From Triatoma infestans (Eukaryota > Arthropoda > Insecta > Hemiptera > Reduviidae): DNA of 64,000 bases. Shown here piece by piece: positions 12,358-24,514 of the stretch; within the stretch, counting starts at the first letter, position 1, and each line of letters starts with the position of its first letter. Position numbers and translations under genes: made by a program. The notes under the pieces are model-generated. The model saw only the letters and a list, made by a program, of their open reading frames with translations. It was not told where the DNA came from and did no database searches. The stretch is from positions 62,001 to 126,000 of the forward strand of contig JAAEAF010003414.1 of assembly GCA_011037195.1 (NCBI GenBank). Direction: 5' to 3'.

Positions 12358-13351
12358 TTAGTAAGAGGAAGTATTGTAATCGTGTCAAATTTTAGATATC
12401 GAGTTTTCACCGGAAATACATATTTCGAGGTCCTCTGAGTCTAAAAAAGTAGTTTCTAGTAAATGCTGTGTGTGTGTATGTGGTATATATATATATACAT
12501 ATATAGGAAAATCAAAGAAAGTTCAAACTTGATATTTCGTTTGGGAATCAACATGGGATCCGACAGTACGCGATCTGACAAAATTCCTCAACCGGAAGTA
12601 TCATTTTGCTGAACTTTTTTTTCACTTTTTTGTAATGTTCTCACAAAAATGGCTCAAACGATTTTCTTTGAACTTCGTATATCAACTACTCGTACAGAGA
12701 TCTACAATTTTTATATGAAACATTTCTCCGGGAAAATGCAATTAAGGATACTTTTGGGGGAGTGGTGGGGTTAGGTTCTCTTCTAAAGTGCTATTTCAGT
12801 TTATTAAATAAATTCTATCATCTAAATAATATCAATTAGAATTAAATATGTTGTTGAAATTCCGTGTTTAAAGAAAATCGTATGACCGGAAGTGCATTCT
12901 TACTGAAAAGTATTTTCAGTGTTCTGCGATTTTTCTAAAACATCTCCAACAATTTTCTTTAAACTAGGAATGTGAACTACACATATAAAGAGCTACAACT
13001 TTTATTTGAAACATTTTTTTGGCTAAACTTATTTAAGGGAGTTTTTAGGGGAGGGGTAGGGTTATGTTTTACCGCTAAAGCGCTATCTTAGTCGATTATA
13101 CAATTCTACCATATAGATAAAATTAATTAGAAATAAATGGATTGCCAAAATTCCGACATTCAAGAAACAATTAGTAAACCGGAAGTGTGTTTTTACTGAA
13201 CAGTTTTATTTTATTTTTTTCAGTTTTTATGATTTTTCTCCATTAAACATTGACGAATTTCATTAAATTTAGTATACTAACTATAAAGTTTGTCAATTAC
13301 AATTTTAAAAACTAGGAGTAAGAAGAAGTTGTGTGAGTGTTTCACACAAGA
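12358..13351 (+). repeat. Rep-A copy, near full length
   Basis: The hairpin end is partly lost (starts ttagtaagaggaagtattg) and is followed by a (TG)n-(TA)n tract at about 12466-12506. There are two full monomers plus the distal part, and it ends gtgtgagtgtttcacacaag. All standard Rep-A blocks are in order. Confidence 0.85.
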
Positions 13352-13363
13352 TTTTTTTTTTTA

Positions 13364-13460
13364 ATAGTGTCAAATTTTCGATATCCAGTTTTCACCGGAA
13401 ATACACGTTTTGAGGTTCCATGAGTCCAAAAAAATTGGATTTTTGAAAATGGTCTTCCCA
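13364..13460 (+). repeat. Rep-A hairpin-proximal fragment
   Basis: A short second Rep-A piece (gtgtcaaattttcgatatcc through cctgagt-like and aaaaaattggat) directly abuts the end of the preceding copy in the same orientation, so it is a head-to-tail remnant. The palindrome cttcccatgggaag at about 13455 follows the breakpoint. Confidence 0.7.
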
Positions 13461-15126
13461 TGGGAAGACTCCGATGAAAACTCCGATTGTAAAAATTTGT
13501 CACGTTCGCAGTTAAATAATAAAAATGGAGTGAAAAAATAATTGGACAGAATAAAAAAAGTTAATTTTTTTACATTTTACTAGAACTAATATCTATTTAA
13601 TAGATAATAACTATTGTGCAGTGGAGAAATTTTTTTTATTTTTTATTGGTTGCCTGTTTCGTTGAGGTCAGTAAGGATAGATAAAGGTCGAGCACAGAAG
13701 ACTATCCTTGAATTACCTACCACTCCTGTGATTTCTTCTTGTAGTATTCTATGTGGAGGGGGGCAGTTTTTAGTTCCCCTCTTTTGTAGAGAACATGTTT
13801 GCGCTACAGTACACCTCCTCGTCGTGCTGGCCTCCTGTTTGCTAAGTCTTGTAGTTAGTCTTCTTCTATATGTTACACACTTAAAATAGTACGGTTAAAA
13901 TAACATTTTTATTACACAGTACAACAGTTTTTTTAATTTATTTTTTAACTTGTGTTTACTAAATATTATGTTTTAAATAAATAATGAGTGTTATAGAAGT
14001 TCATATCATTTTAGTCTAGTGTTTTTTTAGCCTTTAGTAAAAAAAAAGTTCTAGAAATACGATAATAATTAAAAAAACAAAAAAAATAAACATAAATCAA
14101 TGGTGACAGTTAATTTGTGTGCATCCAACATGTGGGACAACATCAGCTTGAAAAATAATTGAAGACTGATTGTGGGATTACCGCAAACGATTAACGGAAA
14201 TTAGGTATTATCAATTTACACCTGTCTTATTATTATTATTATTTTTTTGCTACAATATATTTTTAATTTCAGAAAACTATGATTATATATTTTATTAATT
14301 TTAATATAATATTTATGTTGAAAATATATATATATATAAAAAAACGGACCACAAATCTTTTATAAACTTCGCCATCTCACCTGCTTCTTCCCTTTCACCA
14401 AATTCCATGCTCATAGATGAGATTCTATTATATATATATACCAAGACTCTGGGTACCAAAAAAAAAAAAATAACCTTATTAGTTTAGGTATTATTTTATG
14501 AATAATATTTTTTTATTATTTATTATAGTTAAGCTTTTTAAGAAGCTAAATTTAAGAAGGCCTCAAATTGATGAAATTATAGTGTTGCTCGCTGGTAATT
14601 TATGATTTGAGAAAAAAAGTCAGTTTCGTAATTTTTTTTTAGGATTTAGTTTAATTTTGTGTGTGTTTTATTATTATTTGAGTGTTGTACTTTGTGAGAT
14701 ACATCATCCTTTGTCAAAATTGGTTAACCGGAATTATCATTTCCTTGAATCTTGAAACAGGCTTTTTTTTTCACAGTTGCTTTGTAAACAGTACGAATGG
14801 AATGTAATCCCACCTTTATAAGAAACATTTTGTGGACGGACAAAATTAATTTTTTAAGCATTTGTCGGGGGCGCTGTTGTTACATTTGGTTTACAAATGT
14901 AGTGTCTTTAATATTATATATATATTGTACGTTTCCAAATTAACTATTTATATTATTGAGGGAACCATTGAATGTATTGTTAATATTAATTCCATATTTG
15001 AAAAGAATTCATTGGTAATTTGAAGTTAAGAAAGATTTTCTTCAGTTGCTGTAAAAAAACAAAAGAAAAAATACTGTGTAACACTCAGCGATGTACACAG
15101 TTATGAATTTTTTTTGTTTTTAATTT
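13461..15126. other. Intergenic sequence, no gene seen
   Basis: A 91-codon ORF at 13614-13889 has no recognisable domain and no support. The rest is AT-rich, with TA tracts near 14325 and 14430 and a short Rep-A-like phrase (tcaaaattggttaaccggaa) near 14720. Nothing assignable as a gene. Confidence 0.5.
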
Positions 15127-15343
15127 TAAGGGGCATCAACATCCATGGTCATTAGCGCCCGGTGCCTTCTCAATGCACTGCCGGCCTCCGGGCAGTGTTT
15201 TCTCGCTACAGACAACCCTGCCCATCACGGAACAGTGAGCTGTAGAGGCTCCTAGGAAGAAAAAATCTAAGAGAAACACGGACTCGAACCCGTGCCCTGC
15301 GCGTGGGACTTCAACGCGCTAGTCACTTAGCTAATCCCTCTCC
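15127..15343 (-). mobile_element. SINE-A copy (tRNA-derived)
   Basis: On the minus strand it has a tRNA-like head (agctaagtgactagcgcgtt as a box-A-like segment, gggttcgagtccg as a box-B-like segment), then the body (cttagattttttcttccta, gagcctctacagctcactgt, cagtgcattgagaaggcacc) and the tail gggcgctaatgacc...gatgttgatgcccctt. Same family as copies at 52767, 55332 and 62771. Confidence 0.85.
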
Positions 15344-15459
15344 TACAGTGATGAGTGACAAATTTATAATAATGATGTTTAATTGATCTCAAAGACATAT
15401 CGATGGGAGAATAAAAACTTAATAGAAAACCACTTTTTTGAAAAAAGAGTGATCTCCAA

Positions 15460-15737
15460 GTCCTCATGCGTTGGTCTAGTGGCTAGCGCACTCGCCTTTC
15501 ATGCGAGAATTTTGGGTTCGATTCCCGTGAGGGCAAAGTCTGTGGTGACCTAGCATCATGATAAAAAGTGGGAAGCTACATTAGTAGCGCCCTAGGTAGC
15601 GAAGGCCGGAACTAAACTGCGTGGGAATTGTGGCGTGCTTACCACATGCCCTCCTATTCAAATCGCCGTCTGGCAAGACTTGGCCCTTAATGGGGTTTAT
15701 GAATCCCTTCAAGCCATGGCGCCATAGGACTTTTTTT
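15460..15737 (+). mobile_element. SINE-Glu copy, complete, with target-site duplication
   Basis: A tRNA-Glu-like head is followed by a body containing agcgccctaggtagcg and gccgtctggcaagacttggc and a terminal ggacttttttt. It is flanked by the 10-bp direct repeat tgatctccaa at 15450-15459 and 15738-15747. Other copies are at 47065-47308 (minus) and 40299-40533 (minus, within a composite). Length is about 278 bp. Boundaries are good because the duplication is exact. Confidence 0.9.
15461..15533 (+). promoter_or_regulatory. tRNA-Glu-like internal Pol III promoter of SINE-Glu
   Basis: Folds as a tRNA: the 7-bp acceptor pairs tcctcat with gtgaggg (with G-T pairs), and the anticodon stem ctcgc/gcgag encloses loop ctttcat, giving anticodon TTC (Glu). 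Box A is tggtctagtgg at about 15472-15482 and box B is ggttcgattcc at about 15515-15525. It sits inside a SINE with a target-site duplication, so it is the transposon promoter, not a tRNA gene. Confidence 0.85.
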
Positions 15738-15989
15738 TGATCTCCAAAACCCCCGTTAAATGAACTTTCTCCGAAGATAGTTTTAAAACAAAAATAATAT
15801 GTCTCTCGGTATATATAGTTTGTTGCCAAATTTGATGAAAAACCCATCAGGCGTTTTAATGCAGATAAAACGAAGAACTGAAAGAAAAATAAACTGTTTA
15901 GTTAAAAATACACTTGCAATCAGCTGATATTTTTCAAATTCAAATTTTTTTTTGGCAACACATTAAATTTTAATTAATAATATTAATTA

Positions 15990-16325
15990 GATGAAGGAAT
16001 TTAGAGGGAAATATTACCCCATATTCTCCCCTTACCCAAAAGCCCCATTAAATGAATTTTCTCAGATAAATGTTACAATTAATCGTTGAAGCCGTTTTTT
16101 TGTGTGAAAAACTCGCAAAAAAACTGAAAAATGCATTGAATAAAATGGTAGTTCCTGGTTGAGAAATTTTGACAGATAACTTGCTTTGGTTACCATTTTG
16201 ATACACAAATGGAGTTTGAACATGATGCGATTTTCGTTTTTGAGCTAAGCTGTTCACATAACCAAGATTTTTTCCAAAAAAAACAAAAAACTCGATATCG
16301 AAAATTTGACGCAATACTACGTCTT
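15990..16325 (-). repeat. Rep-A copy, partial, inverted
   Basis: In the minus orientation it contains ctcgatatcgaaaatttgac, ttttgagctaagctgttcac, gagaaattttgacagataac and aagccccattaaatgaattt, all complementary to Rep-A landmarks. The hairpin terminus is lost. A further Rep-A-like phrase follows at 16340-16385. Confidence 0.75.
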
Positions 16326-16639
16326 ATGTCATCAATTAAGAGAGAACGTAAAAACAACAAATTCAAATTTGATATTGCAAGAGATCACTCCAGTGTTCAC
16401 AGTTTTTTTTTTTTTACTTTCTCTTACTCCTTATTCAATCCTCAGGCTCCTAGGTCTGAGGCTTCTAGATCTAAAAAAAAAAAAAATAAATAAGCAATAT
16501 TTTTATCGAATGGTCTGTGTATAAAGAAAATAACATGCCGCATAGGTACTCCATTGCAACTGACAATTAAGTTTTGGTGCCATAATCCATCTAACTGAAG
16601 AACTGAAAGATTTTTTTCCCTCCCGGCAATTTCTCGTCA

Positions 16640-16970
16640 ACGGCATCACCAACAATCGGACCCATATCAGAAGTAATGCAGGAAAGACCGTTTAAATGGT
16701 TTGGACACATATTTGCAGAATGGGAGAGAGTACTAGAACTAAGACCGGAGAGTAAGCAGCGGCTCAGGGGAAGGCCAAGTCTGTCTATGAAGAGTATATG
16801 GAAAGTATGGGAAGAGATAGAGTAGCGCCATTGCCAAAATGGCAGAAGAAAGAGTTTAAAACATTGGAACAAAGGAAGAAACGTCACAAGCTGTTCCTCC
16901 AAGCCTAACGGCATGAAGGACGTAGGGAAGGAGAAGAAGCAGAAGATTTACACAGAAAGTACATGTTTTG
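16640..16970 (+). pseudogene. C-terminal relic of a non-LTR retrotransposon ORF2
   Basis: The frame from about 16652 reads ERPFKWFGHIF, ELRPESKQRLRGRP, SIWKVWEEIE, stop, then KSLKHWNKGR. 'LKWFGHV...KRLRGRPRxxW...' is a hallmark of the tail of APE-type non-LTR ORF2 proteins, downstream of RT. No RT is present, so only the 3' portion was copied or survives. The 107-codon antisense ORF over it (16591-16914) is a shadow. Confidence 0.75.
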
Positions 16971-17185
16971 ATAGCAAATAAAAAAGGTTATCTCTTTCTC
17001 TCACTCATATCCATGTTTGTACGTATGAGTCTTGGTTTGTGTGCGTATGGGAGAGGAGAGAGTTGGAGATCTAAAGATCCAAAAACGCGAAAAATATATG
17101 CTTACATATCTTTTACTTCATGCTCGCACGAATCATTAGTTTAGAGAGGTGGAGAGATTGGTTTGGAGGAGGAGAAATTGTTATA

Positions 17186-17587
17186 AGGGATTATTACACT
17201 GCGTCCTGAAAGACATATTGTGTCCCCCCCCTGGAACCTTCTCAGTGCACTGCCGGCCTCCAAGCAGTGTTCTCTAGCTACAGACACAGTGCCCATCATC
17301 AGACAATGAGCTGTAGTGGCTCCTAGGAAGAGAAAATCTAAGGCAGCATGCTGGATTCGAACCCGGGACCTCCGCATTGCTAATCCAGCGCGCTACCACT
17401 GAGCTTAGGCCAATTAACTAGGGACGGAAACCCTAGTTTGTGTACTGTGTTTGTCCTTGTCAGTAAAGGGTAGAGTGTATGGAGTTTTAAGTGTATTGTG
17501 TACTGTTCTGATGAAGTGCATGGAGTACTGAGCTGTGGTAACCCGTGGGGTCGCCACTCCCCTAGTAACTGCATGCAATAGGTACCT
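17186..17587 (-). mobile_element. SINE-B copy (tRNA-like centre with 5' extension)
   Basis: On the minus strand there is about 190 bp of 5' extension (gtaactaggggagtggcgac, cttcatcagaacagtacaca, gtacacaaactagggtttcc), then a tRNA-like segment with box A (agctcagtggtagcgcgctg) and box B (gggttcgaatcc), then the body shared with SINE-A, ending in cgcagtgtaataatccc. Copies sharing both parts are at 35575, 41468 and 43603. Confidence 0.85.
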
Positions 17588-18239
17588 CTTGATTGTACTA
17601 TCTAACAAATATAAATCGTATCACTTATATTTGAAACATGTTTCTGAAAATGTTGATTTGGGAGGTACTTAAAGAGAGGTGGTCTTAGAGTTCTCCCTAA
17701 AATAATAATTACAGAATACCTTACAGTGCTACTCTTTTGTAACACTGAATACTTAACAGGTCGACCAAAATATTTTGGAAATCGAAATGGGAGCGCTAGA
17801 AACGGGTCAAAACAAACTACATTATATGAAATAAGATTGGGGAAGTTTGCTTGTTTACTTACAATGGTCGCACGTGGTTAGTGTTTATTCCTGCCATGGT
17901 TTAATTAATTTTACATTAAATGCAACTTCAATGAAATAAATGTCTTTTATAAACAGTTCATTTTTTTCCAGTTTTTTACTTCTTAGCGTATGTAACCTCA
18001 CCCAGCACTATATAGAATTTTAAACGTGTATATACTCGTATTCGACGATTTTCGTATACTTTCGACCTAAATCGGTTGTAAGTTCCTTCAGTTACCGATG
18101 TTCAAGAAATTTTGGTCAAACCCTAGTTATCTCAAACATTTTTCTAGATGTTTAAGATTAATGCCACATCAGTACATTGTGAGGTTCCCCTAACTGATGG
18201 AATTTACTAATAACAAGAACGTTGTGTGACACATCAATT

Positions 18240-19610
18240 TTCACTTTCTCTTTGCCTTTTAGAGGCAGTGTTACGATCATGTCAAATTTCCTAAATAGAG
18301 TTTTCACCGGAAATAAAGGTTCCCTGAGTACGAATTTTTTTTTTAGCGAATGGTCTGTGTATGTGTGTTTTAACAAAATATCTCAGAAAGAAAAAAAATC
18401 ACAGATTGTTTAAAAATTGAAATTCCATTTAGGCGCATCACCAACGCATCAGACACGAAGATTTTCGGGCAAAATCGCATCAACCAGAAGTGCGACCTAA
18501 TTGAATGGTTTTTACAGATTTTCGCAATTTTCTCGAAAATGGCTGTAACGATTTTCTTGAAACTTCGTATACTATGTATAAACCTTAAATACTTATCACT
18601 TTTATTTGAAACATTTTCCCGGAAAAATTTGATTTTTCGGGAGATTGTGGGGTGGGGGGTCGTAACGGTTCCCTCCACAGCTTTCCTTTAACTTTTTTTA
18701 TATAATTTTAATTTACATTTAAAGGATTGCTAGAATTCCAGCATTGAAGAAAAATCGGTTAACCAAAGTGGGATTTTTAATTTTTTTTCAATTTTCTTCA
18801 AAACGATTGTAAATTTTTTTTTTTAAACTTGGAATACTGTAATGGGATCCGAATCATCAAAGATTCATAGGATCCGAAGAGGGGAGAAGCAGACATTAAA
18901 TGAATCATATTTAGTTACTCCCTTTCCGAGTCTGGCCTAGGTGGGAAGTAACTAAATTTGATTCATTTAATATGCTTCTCCGCTTTTCGGTTTCTATGAA
19001 TTTTTCATGATTCGGATCGAGAAGGAAAGGGAATTAGAGAGAATGGGTGGTTTTAGAGAATATTAACTAGAATATAAGTTGAACACTGTGTAATGAAAAA
19101 ATACACAACCTGCAAGGACTTTACAATAGAAGTTAGGTGGTAGCGTGTGATATATATAAGGAGACAGACTGGCTGATTGATGATGAGAAGATAGTAGAAG
19201 GTTGCTGACTGGTTGTTAACTGGTCGTAAACTGGTCCTGAATTGTATTCCTGTCGCTCTATTTATATGAATCGAACTGTCCCTTCCAAGTTTGGCCTAGG
19301 TGGGAGAGTAACTAACTTTTGATTCATTTAATGTTTGCTTCTCCGCTCTTCGGATCCTATGAATTTTCTTTGATGATTCGGATTCCCATTACAATACTGA
19401 CTGCAACATCACTTTTATTTCAAAAGCATTTTTCCTGGAAAACGGGGTTCCGCGGAATTTTTGGCGTTAAATTTCAAGTGTTATATGATGTTGGTTCCGT
19501 GTTATTGGTACTCACTTCTGAACTACGTTATAATTATCGTTCTTCTCTCTGGCAGATACTTGTCCCTTCTACCGTTAAATTTAATTTTAAGACAAATGAG
19601 TCTTAAAGTA
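18240..19610 (+). repeat. Rep-A copy interrupted by a Rep-B element
   Basis: Rep-A sequence runs from ctttctctttgccttttaga (decayed hairpin) to 18838, is interrupted by Rep-B, and resumes at 19393 (aatactgactgcaacatcac, cacttttatttcaaaagcat). The two halves join in register with the Rep-A order, showing that Rep-B inserted into a pre-existing Rep-A. Confidence 0.8.
18839..19392 (+). mobile_element. Rep-B element with terminal inverted repeats and duplicated arm
   Basis: Begins gtaatgggatccgaatcatc and ends gatgattcggattcccatta-c, so it has terminal inverted repeats of about 40 bp or more (with mismatches). The flanking duplication aatact (aatactg if one counts a seventh base) lies at 18833-18838 and 19393-19398. 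The left quarter is itself a palindrome (18844-18915 against 18946-19018). The centre carries the conserved segment with a TATA-like motif on the minus strand (attcatataaatagagcgac near 19254-19275). No ORF. Probably a non-autonomous DNA element; the superfamily is not identified. Confidence 0.75.
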
Positions 19611-22370
19611 ATTTGCCACTATATAAATAATTGTATTAATAACTGTAAGAGAGAGTCGTATAAGGATATTAAAGACTGTACCTTTTTTTTTTAACCATTC
19701 ACTATTCAAATTAAATTAAATTTACTAATAAAAATTGTGTTATTGGTCATAATTTTGGGACTGGCTTTTAAATTGCATTGTTAAAAATCTACGTAATAGG
19801 TTACTTTTGGCATCTGGGTGTGTGTAATTCTTCCTTTACTATATAGAAACATTGCCAAAAAATGAATCATTATTTTCAAACTATTCCTAGAAAAAATATA
19901 TTTTAAAATTCTCCAATGTAACAATTTGGTAAAAAAATAAATATAAAATAAATTAAATTTTATATAAGATTTTTCTGTTGCTTTTATTGGTGGATTATTT
20001 TATATATATTTTTTTTTTAAATACAAGTTTTAAAATAGGTAATGTATACACAGGTGTTTATTTTAGGTGCAGTTAGCGTAGGCTTTATATGTTTTCAAGT
20101 TATTAAAAATACAATGACCCTGAAGAGAAAGAAAGAAATAAACAAAAAGTAGCATTTTAAATTCAATACAGCCACCTTACATACTTGAATAATAAAATAA
20201 TTAAATATAAATAATATATTCACCGAGTGATCTCTCTCTTGATGAATATACTACCTAATAATAATACATTTTATCCGAACTTTATTTATTTATTTTAGTT
20301 TAACAAAATTAGTTGGTGGAGAAATATATTTTCCTAAGGATTTTTCAAAGAGGTTCCAAATATGTGAAGGGTTCGTTTTTGTTATGCAAAATATAAAACC
20401 AAATTATCACTTTTGGTTTTTCAAAAAAATTACGAGTTTCACCTGGATGATGAAAATTTATAAATATATATATAAAAAAAAAAAAAAACAAAAAAAAACG
20501 AAAGAAGAGTTTTGATATCTTCAAACGTTATGAAATGATCGAAAACGCTAAAAAATTAATGGATTGTATGTTTGGAGACAAGACTGGGGAGTTTGGAAGG
20601 ATGAGGCAGCAGGTTTTTTAACACTTTGATAGACATGGTGAAGAATAGCGATGTGTAAGCGTTGGATAAAGTGATGGCCATATTTTATCACATACGATAT
20701 TTCTAGTTCCTTTCCAAGCGGCTCTGATTAACGCTACTTCCAGCTAGGCCATTCAAGTGTTTAGGCAACAAGTACTACTCTGCTTCCCCTTATCGCAGGA
20801 GTTCATATTCAAGACGACGTTCAGTGTACAAAAAAATCTGGTATGCTACTATACTCACATAAACGAATTGTTCTCATTCCTCTGATTGCAGTTATATATA
20901 AAATGAAAATTTTTTTTTAATTTTCAAATTATACTCGATTTGTTTTAACATAAAATAACAGAGATGGGGAGAAACAAGTGCCAGCAAGTACCAACCGATA
21001 CAGATAGAGAATGATTACATTGTAGAGAGGCCAATAATTATTGAACAAACATATTTTAATCTTAATGTCTTAGATTTCAAAGAAACATCCTACTAAAAGT
21101 AGTTTCAGAAAAATGCTATCGCAATACTTCCTGTTACAGGAAGTAAGAGAAAGTAATAAGACATAATTCCATCACGATCCCATTAGCTAACTAACATCAC
21201 AACCAACGCCGATCATGCCATATTACCATACTCGTCTCACTTACTCTATGTCTCTCTTATAATTCTAGTTATATATATAAAGTCCTAAGTAATATCAGTC
21301 AGCAAATGAGTCTTCCTTCAATGGTGACTATTGTCCCATATTTTTAACGAATTTATTATGAGAATAGTCAAGTTGATGGCAAGAGGAAGTTAATGTACTT
21401 GGACGTGGTAAGAAAGAATAGTGAATAATATTTGTGCGTCTTACTCCTTTAAGCGGTTGGCTTTAGATTAGATTCTACCGGGCAGAATCTAATCATTATC
21501 CTGATCGAGTTAATTGTTCTAATTGATCCATATTTCGTCATAAGTTATGAATGCAGGACTAAAAAGGATCATTTCTTCTAAATATGGAAATCGTCACTAT
21601 TACCCTGATTAAGGATTATCGTGATATCAGCGATTGCCATTTGTTTTTCTCTATATTGGATATCAATGTATTTTAAAGTGCATTCGTTTAGGAATAAAAA
21701 TGAAACGTTTCTATTCCATATATTACTATTGAATAGAGCCTCTTTATATTTTATCTAGCTATATTCATTTCGTTCATTTCTTATGCGAGTCATCAAGAGT
21801 ACTAGTATGTTACGTAAACAGCTTCCTTTTTAGTTCATTAAGTCACTGAAGCGATTATGTTTAGATCTCTTTAATGAAACAGTTACAAAAGTTCAATCAA
21901 CCCAAAAACCCTTTCATTTCTATAACATTCCTCGGTTTCCTGCTTGTAACCTCAGTTTCGGTTCTTACCACATTTATCCAATAATTGCCAGTAATCTATC
22001 TACTTCTAGAAAAATGTGAAATAATATAACAGCTTGAAATATTCCTTATTTGAAGCTAAATCAAATATTAAATAACATTTCCGATACTACGTATTTAAAT
22101 AATTGATCTATATAGTTCGTTCTTAGATTGAGATGTCATACTGGAATCTATAATAAGTGCATAACTCTACTCTTGAAGTGTATTTATAGTCAAATAATAC
22201 TTACCATACGTATATATCTAATATCAGTACCTACAAGTGTGGTTGATAGATTATACAAATGCACTTATATAAGTACTCATAGAGAGGGAGAGAGAAAGAG
22301 TTACACAAATAACATACACACGCACAAAATACATCTTCTCCAATCATTCTCGGGAAAACATTTTATAGCA
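19611..22370. other. Intergenic sequence, no gene seen
   Basis: AT-rich with a few GC-richer islands (20560-20870, 21180-21500) in which I recognise neither exons nor repeats. A solo Rep-A hairpin terminus on the minus strand lies at about 21120-21160 (tcgcaatacttcctgttaca, ggaagtaagagaaagtaat). The 138-codon ORF at 22128-22544 runs into Rep-A and has no domain. Confidence 0.5.
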
Positions 22371-22962
22371 ATAAGTTCAAACTTGACATTCCATTTGGGT
22401 ATCGCCATTACCTACAACAGGAAGTTTATCTGTCAAAAAATTAATGAGAAGCACCACAAATTCCTCAATGCATTTTTCAGTTTTTTGCTAGTTTTTCTAG
22501 TAAACAGTTCCAAAGATTTTCTTCAAAGTTTGTATCCCAACTAAATATATTTAAAGCCATTACTATTATTTGGAACATTTCTTCGGGAAAATTCATTTAA
22601 TGGGGCTTTTGTGGGAAAGAGTGTGGGGTGTTTCTCTCTAAAGTGTAATTATTATAGTTTATTACAATTCATTCATCTAAATAATAGTGTAATAGAATTA
22701 AAAATGTTGCCAAAAATTACGACTTTGAAGAACATCGATTGACGACCGGAAATACGTTTTTACTGAATTATTATTATTTTCCCGTTTTCTGCAATTTTCT
22801 ATATTAAAACACTGATGGATTTCATTAAACTTGGTATACGAACTTGGCATACAGAGGCGTATTATTTTTATTTGAAACTTTCCTTCAAGAAAGATTATTT
22901 AAGGGAGGTTGGAGGTTATGCTTCCCTATAAAAAAAATGTGGGTTTTATTAAGTTTCAGATT

Positions 22963-23950
22963 TAGAACCCGTCTGGTGTGAACCTGATAATTACCTCCGG
23001 TGTTTCACGGATGGTTCCAGAATGGATGGTAGGTCTGGAGCTGCGGTCTATTTTGAGACCGGAGATCATTTGGTAGTATCTCTTGGTGAATGGACCATAG
23101 CCTTCCAGACTGAGGTTTATGCTATTCTTTGTTGTGTCTTGGATGAGAGGGTACGTAACACTAACTTAGAAGGTGTTTATATTTGCTCGGACAGCCAAGC
23201 TGCGCTGAAGGCGCTGAGATCATGTGTCTTCACTTCCAGGTTGATGTTAGAATGTTCTAAAAGACTGGAAGAGCTTTCTTCTTTGAAGGATGTGCTTCTA
23301 GTCCATGGTACCAGGTCATATGGGAATTTTTGGGAATGAGGAGGTGGATAGGTTTGCCAAATTAGGCGCCTCTCTCCCTTTCATTGGTGCCGAGCCTGCT
23401 GTTGGCGTGCCTTCTGGCACATATCTGTCAGGCTTCCAGTCATGGGCAGCTTCATAGCATTAATCCTTATAGATGAGCATAGTTGGTTGTTGGGAGCCCA
23501 AAATGCTCATCGGGGGTCCGGGACAGAGCTATTAGTAAGACGTTGCTGTGTCTTTCACGGAGTTGTCTCAGCCATCTGGTTGGATCCCTTACTGGACATT
23601 GTGGTTTAAGAAGACATCTCTACGTAATGGGGCTTATGCCGGATCCATTTTGTAGAGTCTGTGAGACAGCGGAGGAAATACTCATCCATCTTATGACAGA
23701 TTGCCTGGGTTGCGAGGAAATTAGGTTCAGGATCTTTGGTCAGAACAGGATGTTTGTGGAAGAGCTATTTCCCCTTAAGGTCATTGTCCAATTTGTTCGG
23801 ACCGCTGGGAATCTTAGATGATTAGATCCGGGTCTGGATATTTGTTCTAGACCTGGTTTGTTGTGTGTTTTTTCTTGGGGTAGCTAATAAGCCCAGTGGG
23901 GCTTTGGATAGAGTAGGCTTTGGTCCTTCCCCACAGACAAATAATAATAA
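22963..23950 (+). mobile_element. 5'-truncated non-LTR retrotransposon with RNase H and (TAA)n tail
   Basis: An exact 13-bp direct repeat taagtttcagatt flanks it at 22950-22962 and 23951-23963. The 3' end is (TAA)n. It starts inside the RNase H domain, so the 5' end is missing, as expected of incomplete target-primed reverse transcription. Only the last 988 bp of the element is present. Confidence 0.92.
22985..23821 (+). pseudogene. RNase H domain and C-terminal zinc knuckle of a non-LTR ORF2
   Basis: CFTDGSRMDGRSGAAVY (RNase H first Asp), QTEVYAIL (the catalytic Glu), ICSDSQAALKAL (SDSQ, catalytic Asp). After a +1 frameshift near 23305 comes VPGHMGIFGNEEVDRFAK (the GHxGxxGNExAD block with the last catalytic Asp). 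After another frame change comes LTGHCGLRRHLYVMGL, CRVC-x(9)-HLMTDC, the usual CCHC-type finger near the ORF2 end. RNase H of this type is typical of I-group and related non-LTR clades. Two frameshifts and at least one stop make it a pseudogene; it is the best preserved coding relic in the window. Confidence 0.92.
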
Positions 23951-24136
23951 TAAGTTTCAGATTCTCCCATTGGTTGTAACAAAATTGAAGACAATTAAAA
24001 ACATCTAGTAAGAATAATTATAAGTTTGAAGAAATTTTCCAGCAATTTTCTCGCTAACAACACAAATAAACGGGTTTCCTTTGTTATTATTAACTGTATA
24101 GTTAGCCTAGGCTTTCCTTCATGTTGTATAACAATA

Positions 24137-24330
24137 TTCAGGCAACTACTCTAAAAATTTGTTGTGGTGGTTGGTTCCGCAGAACTGGAAAGCATCAGAG
24201 ACATTTTCCGTGGTAGCCTGCTTCATTTTGTGGTCATCGACCAGTTTCGGGCGTTCGCCCATCTTCTGGATGCGTTTTCAGACAGTGTGACAACACAGAC
24301 TTGCGCAGAGCAAATTTATGTTTTCACACT
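24137..24330 (-). mobile_element. Rep-E copy, single arm
   Basis: On the minus strand: caaatttgctctgcgcaagt, the core (agaagatgggcgaacgcccg, cgaaactggtcgatgacc), ctaccacggaaaatgtctct and the tail cggaaccaaccaccacaa. Only one arm of the palindrome seen in the 48948 copy is present. The left flank ggcaactactctaaaaattt recurs at 25840, so the 3' end may extend about 20 bp past the tail seen in other copies. Confidence 0.75.
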
Positions 24331-24466
24331 CGAATGAAAATACCAAGCTTGACGGAAATTTGACTTTTATAATGAGTCGTGTGAGAGTTCTTCAAAACAG
24401 AATTTTTAAAAATGTAAAATGCATTTATTTTATTGAATATAGACATTAATCTAATGAAGTCATACT

Positions 24467-24513
<47 letters not shown>
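24467..24513 (+). repeat. (CA)n microsatellite
   Basis: About 22 consecutive CA units. The minus-strand ORF covering it (poly Val-Cys) is an artefact. Confidence 0.98.

Positions 24514-24514
<1 letters not shown>

Larger units (their letters stand above)
22371..24070 (+). repeat. Rep-A copy interrupted by a non-LTR retrotransposon
   Basis: Rep-A blocks (ttcaaacttgacattccatt, gaagtttatctgtcaaaaaa, ttcgggaaaattcatttaat, aacatcgattgacgaccgga) run to 22962. The element at 22963-23950 intervenes, and decayed sequence resumes after the duplicated target. The hairpin terminus is missing. Confidence 0.7.

Noticed and set aside
15461..15533. tRNA-Glu gene
   Set aside because: It folds well, but lies within a SINE with target duplications and recurs in two other SINE copies, so it is a SINE head.
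16591..16914. 107-codon minus-strand ORF
   Set aside because: Antisense shadow of the non-LTR C-terminal relic, whose plus-strand motifs are recognisable.
22128..22544. Longest ORF (138 codons)
   Set aside because: It runs from AT-rich sequence into Rep-A blocks and has no domain, codon bias or exon context.
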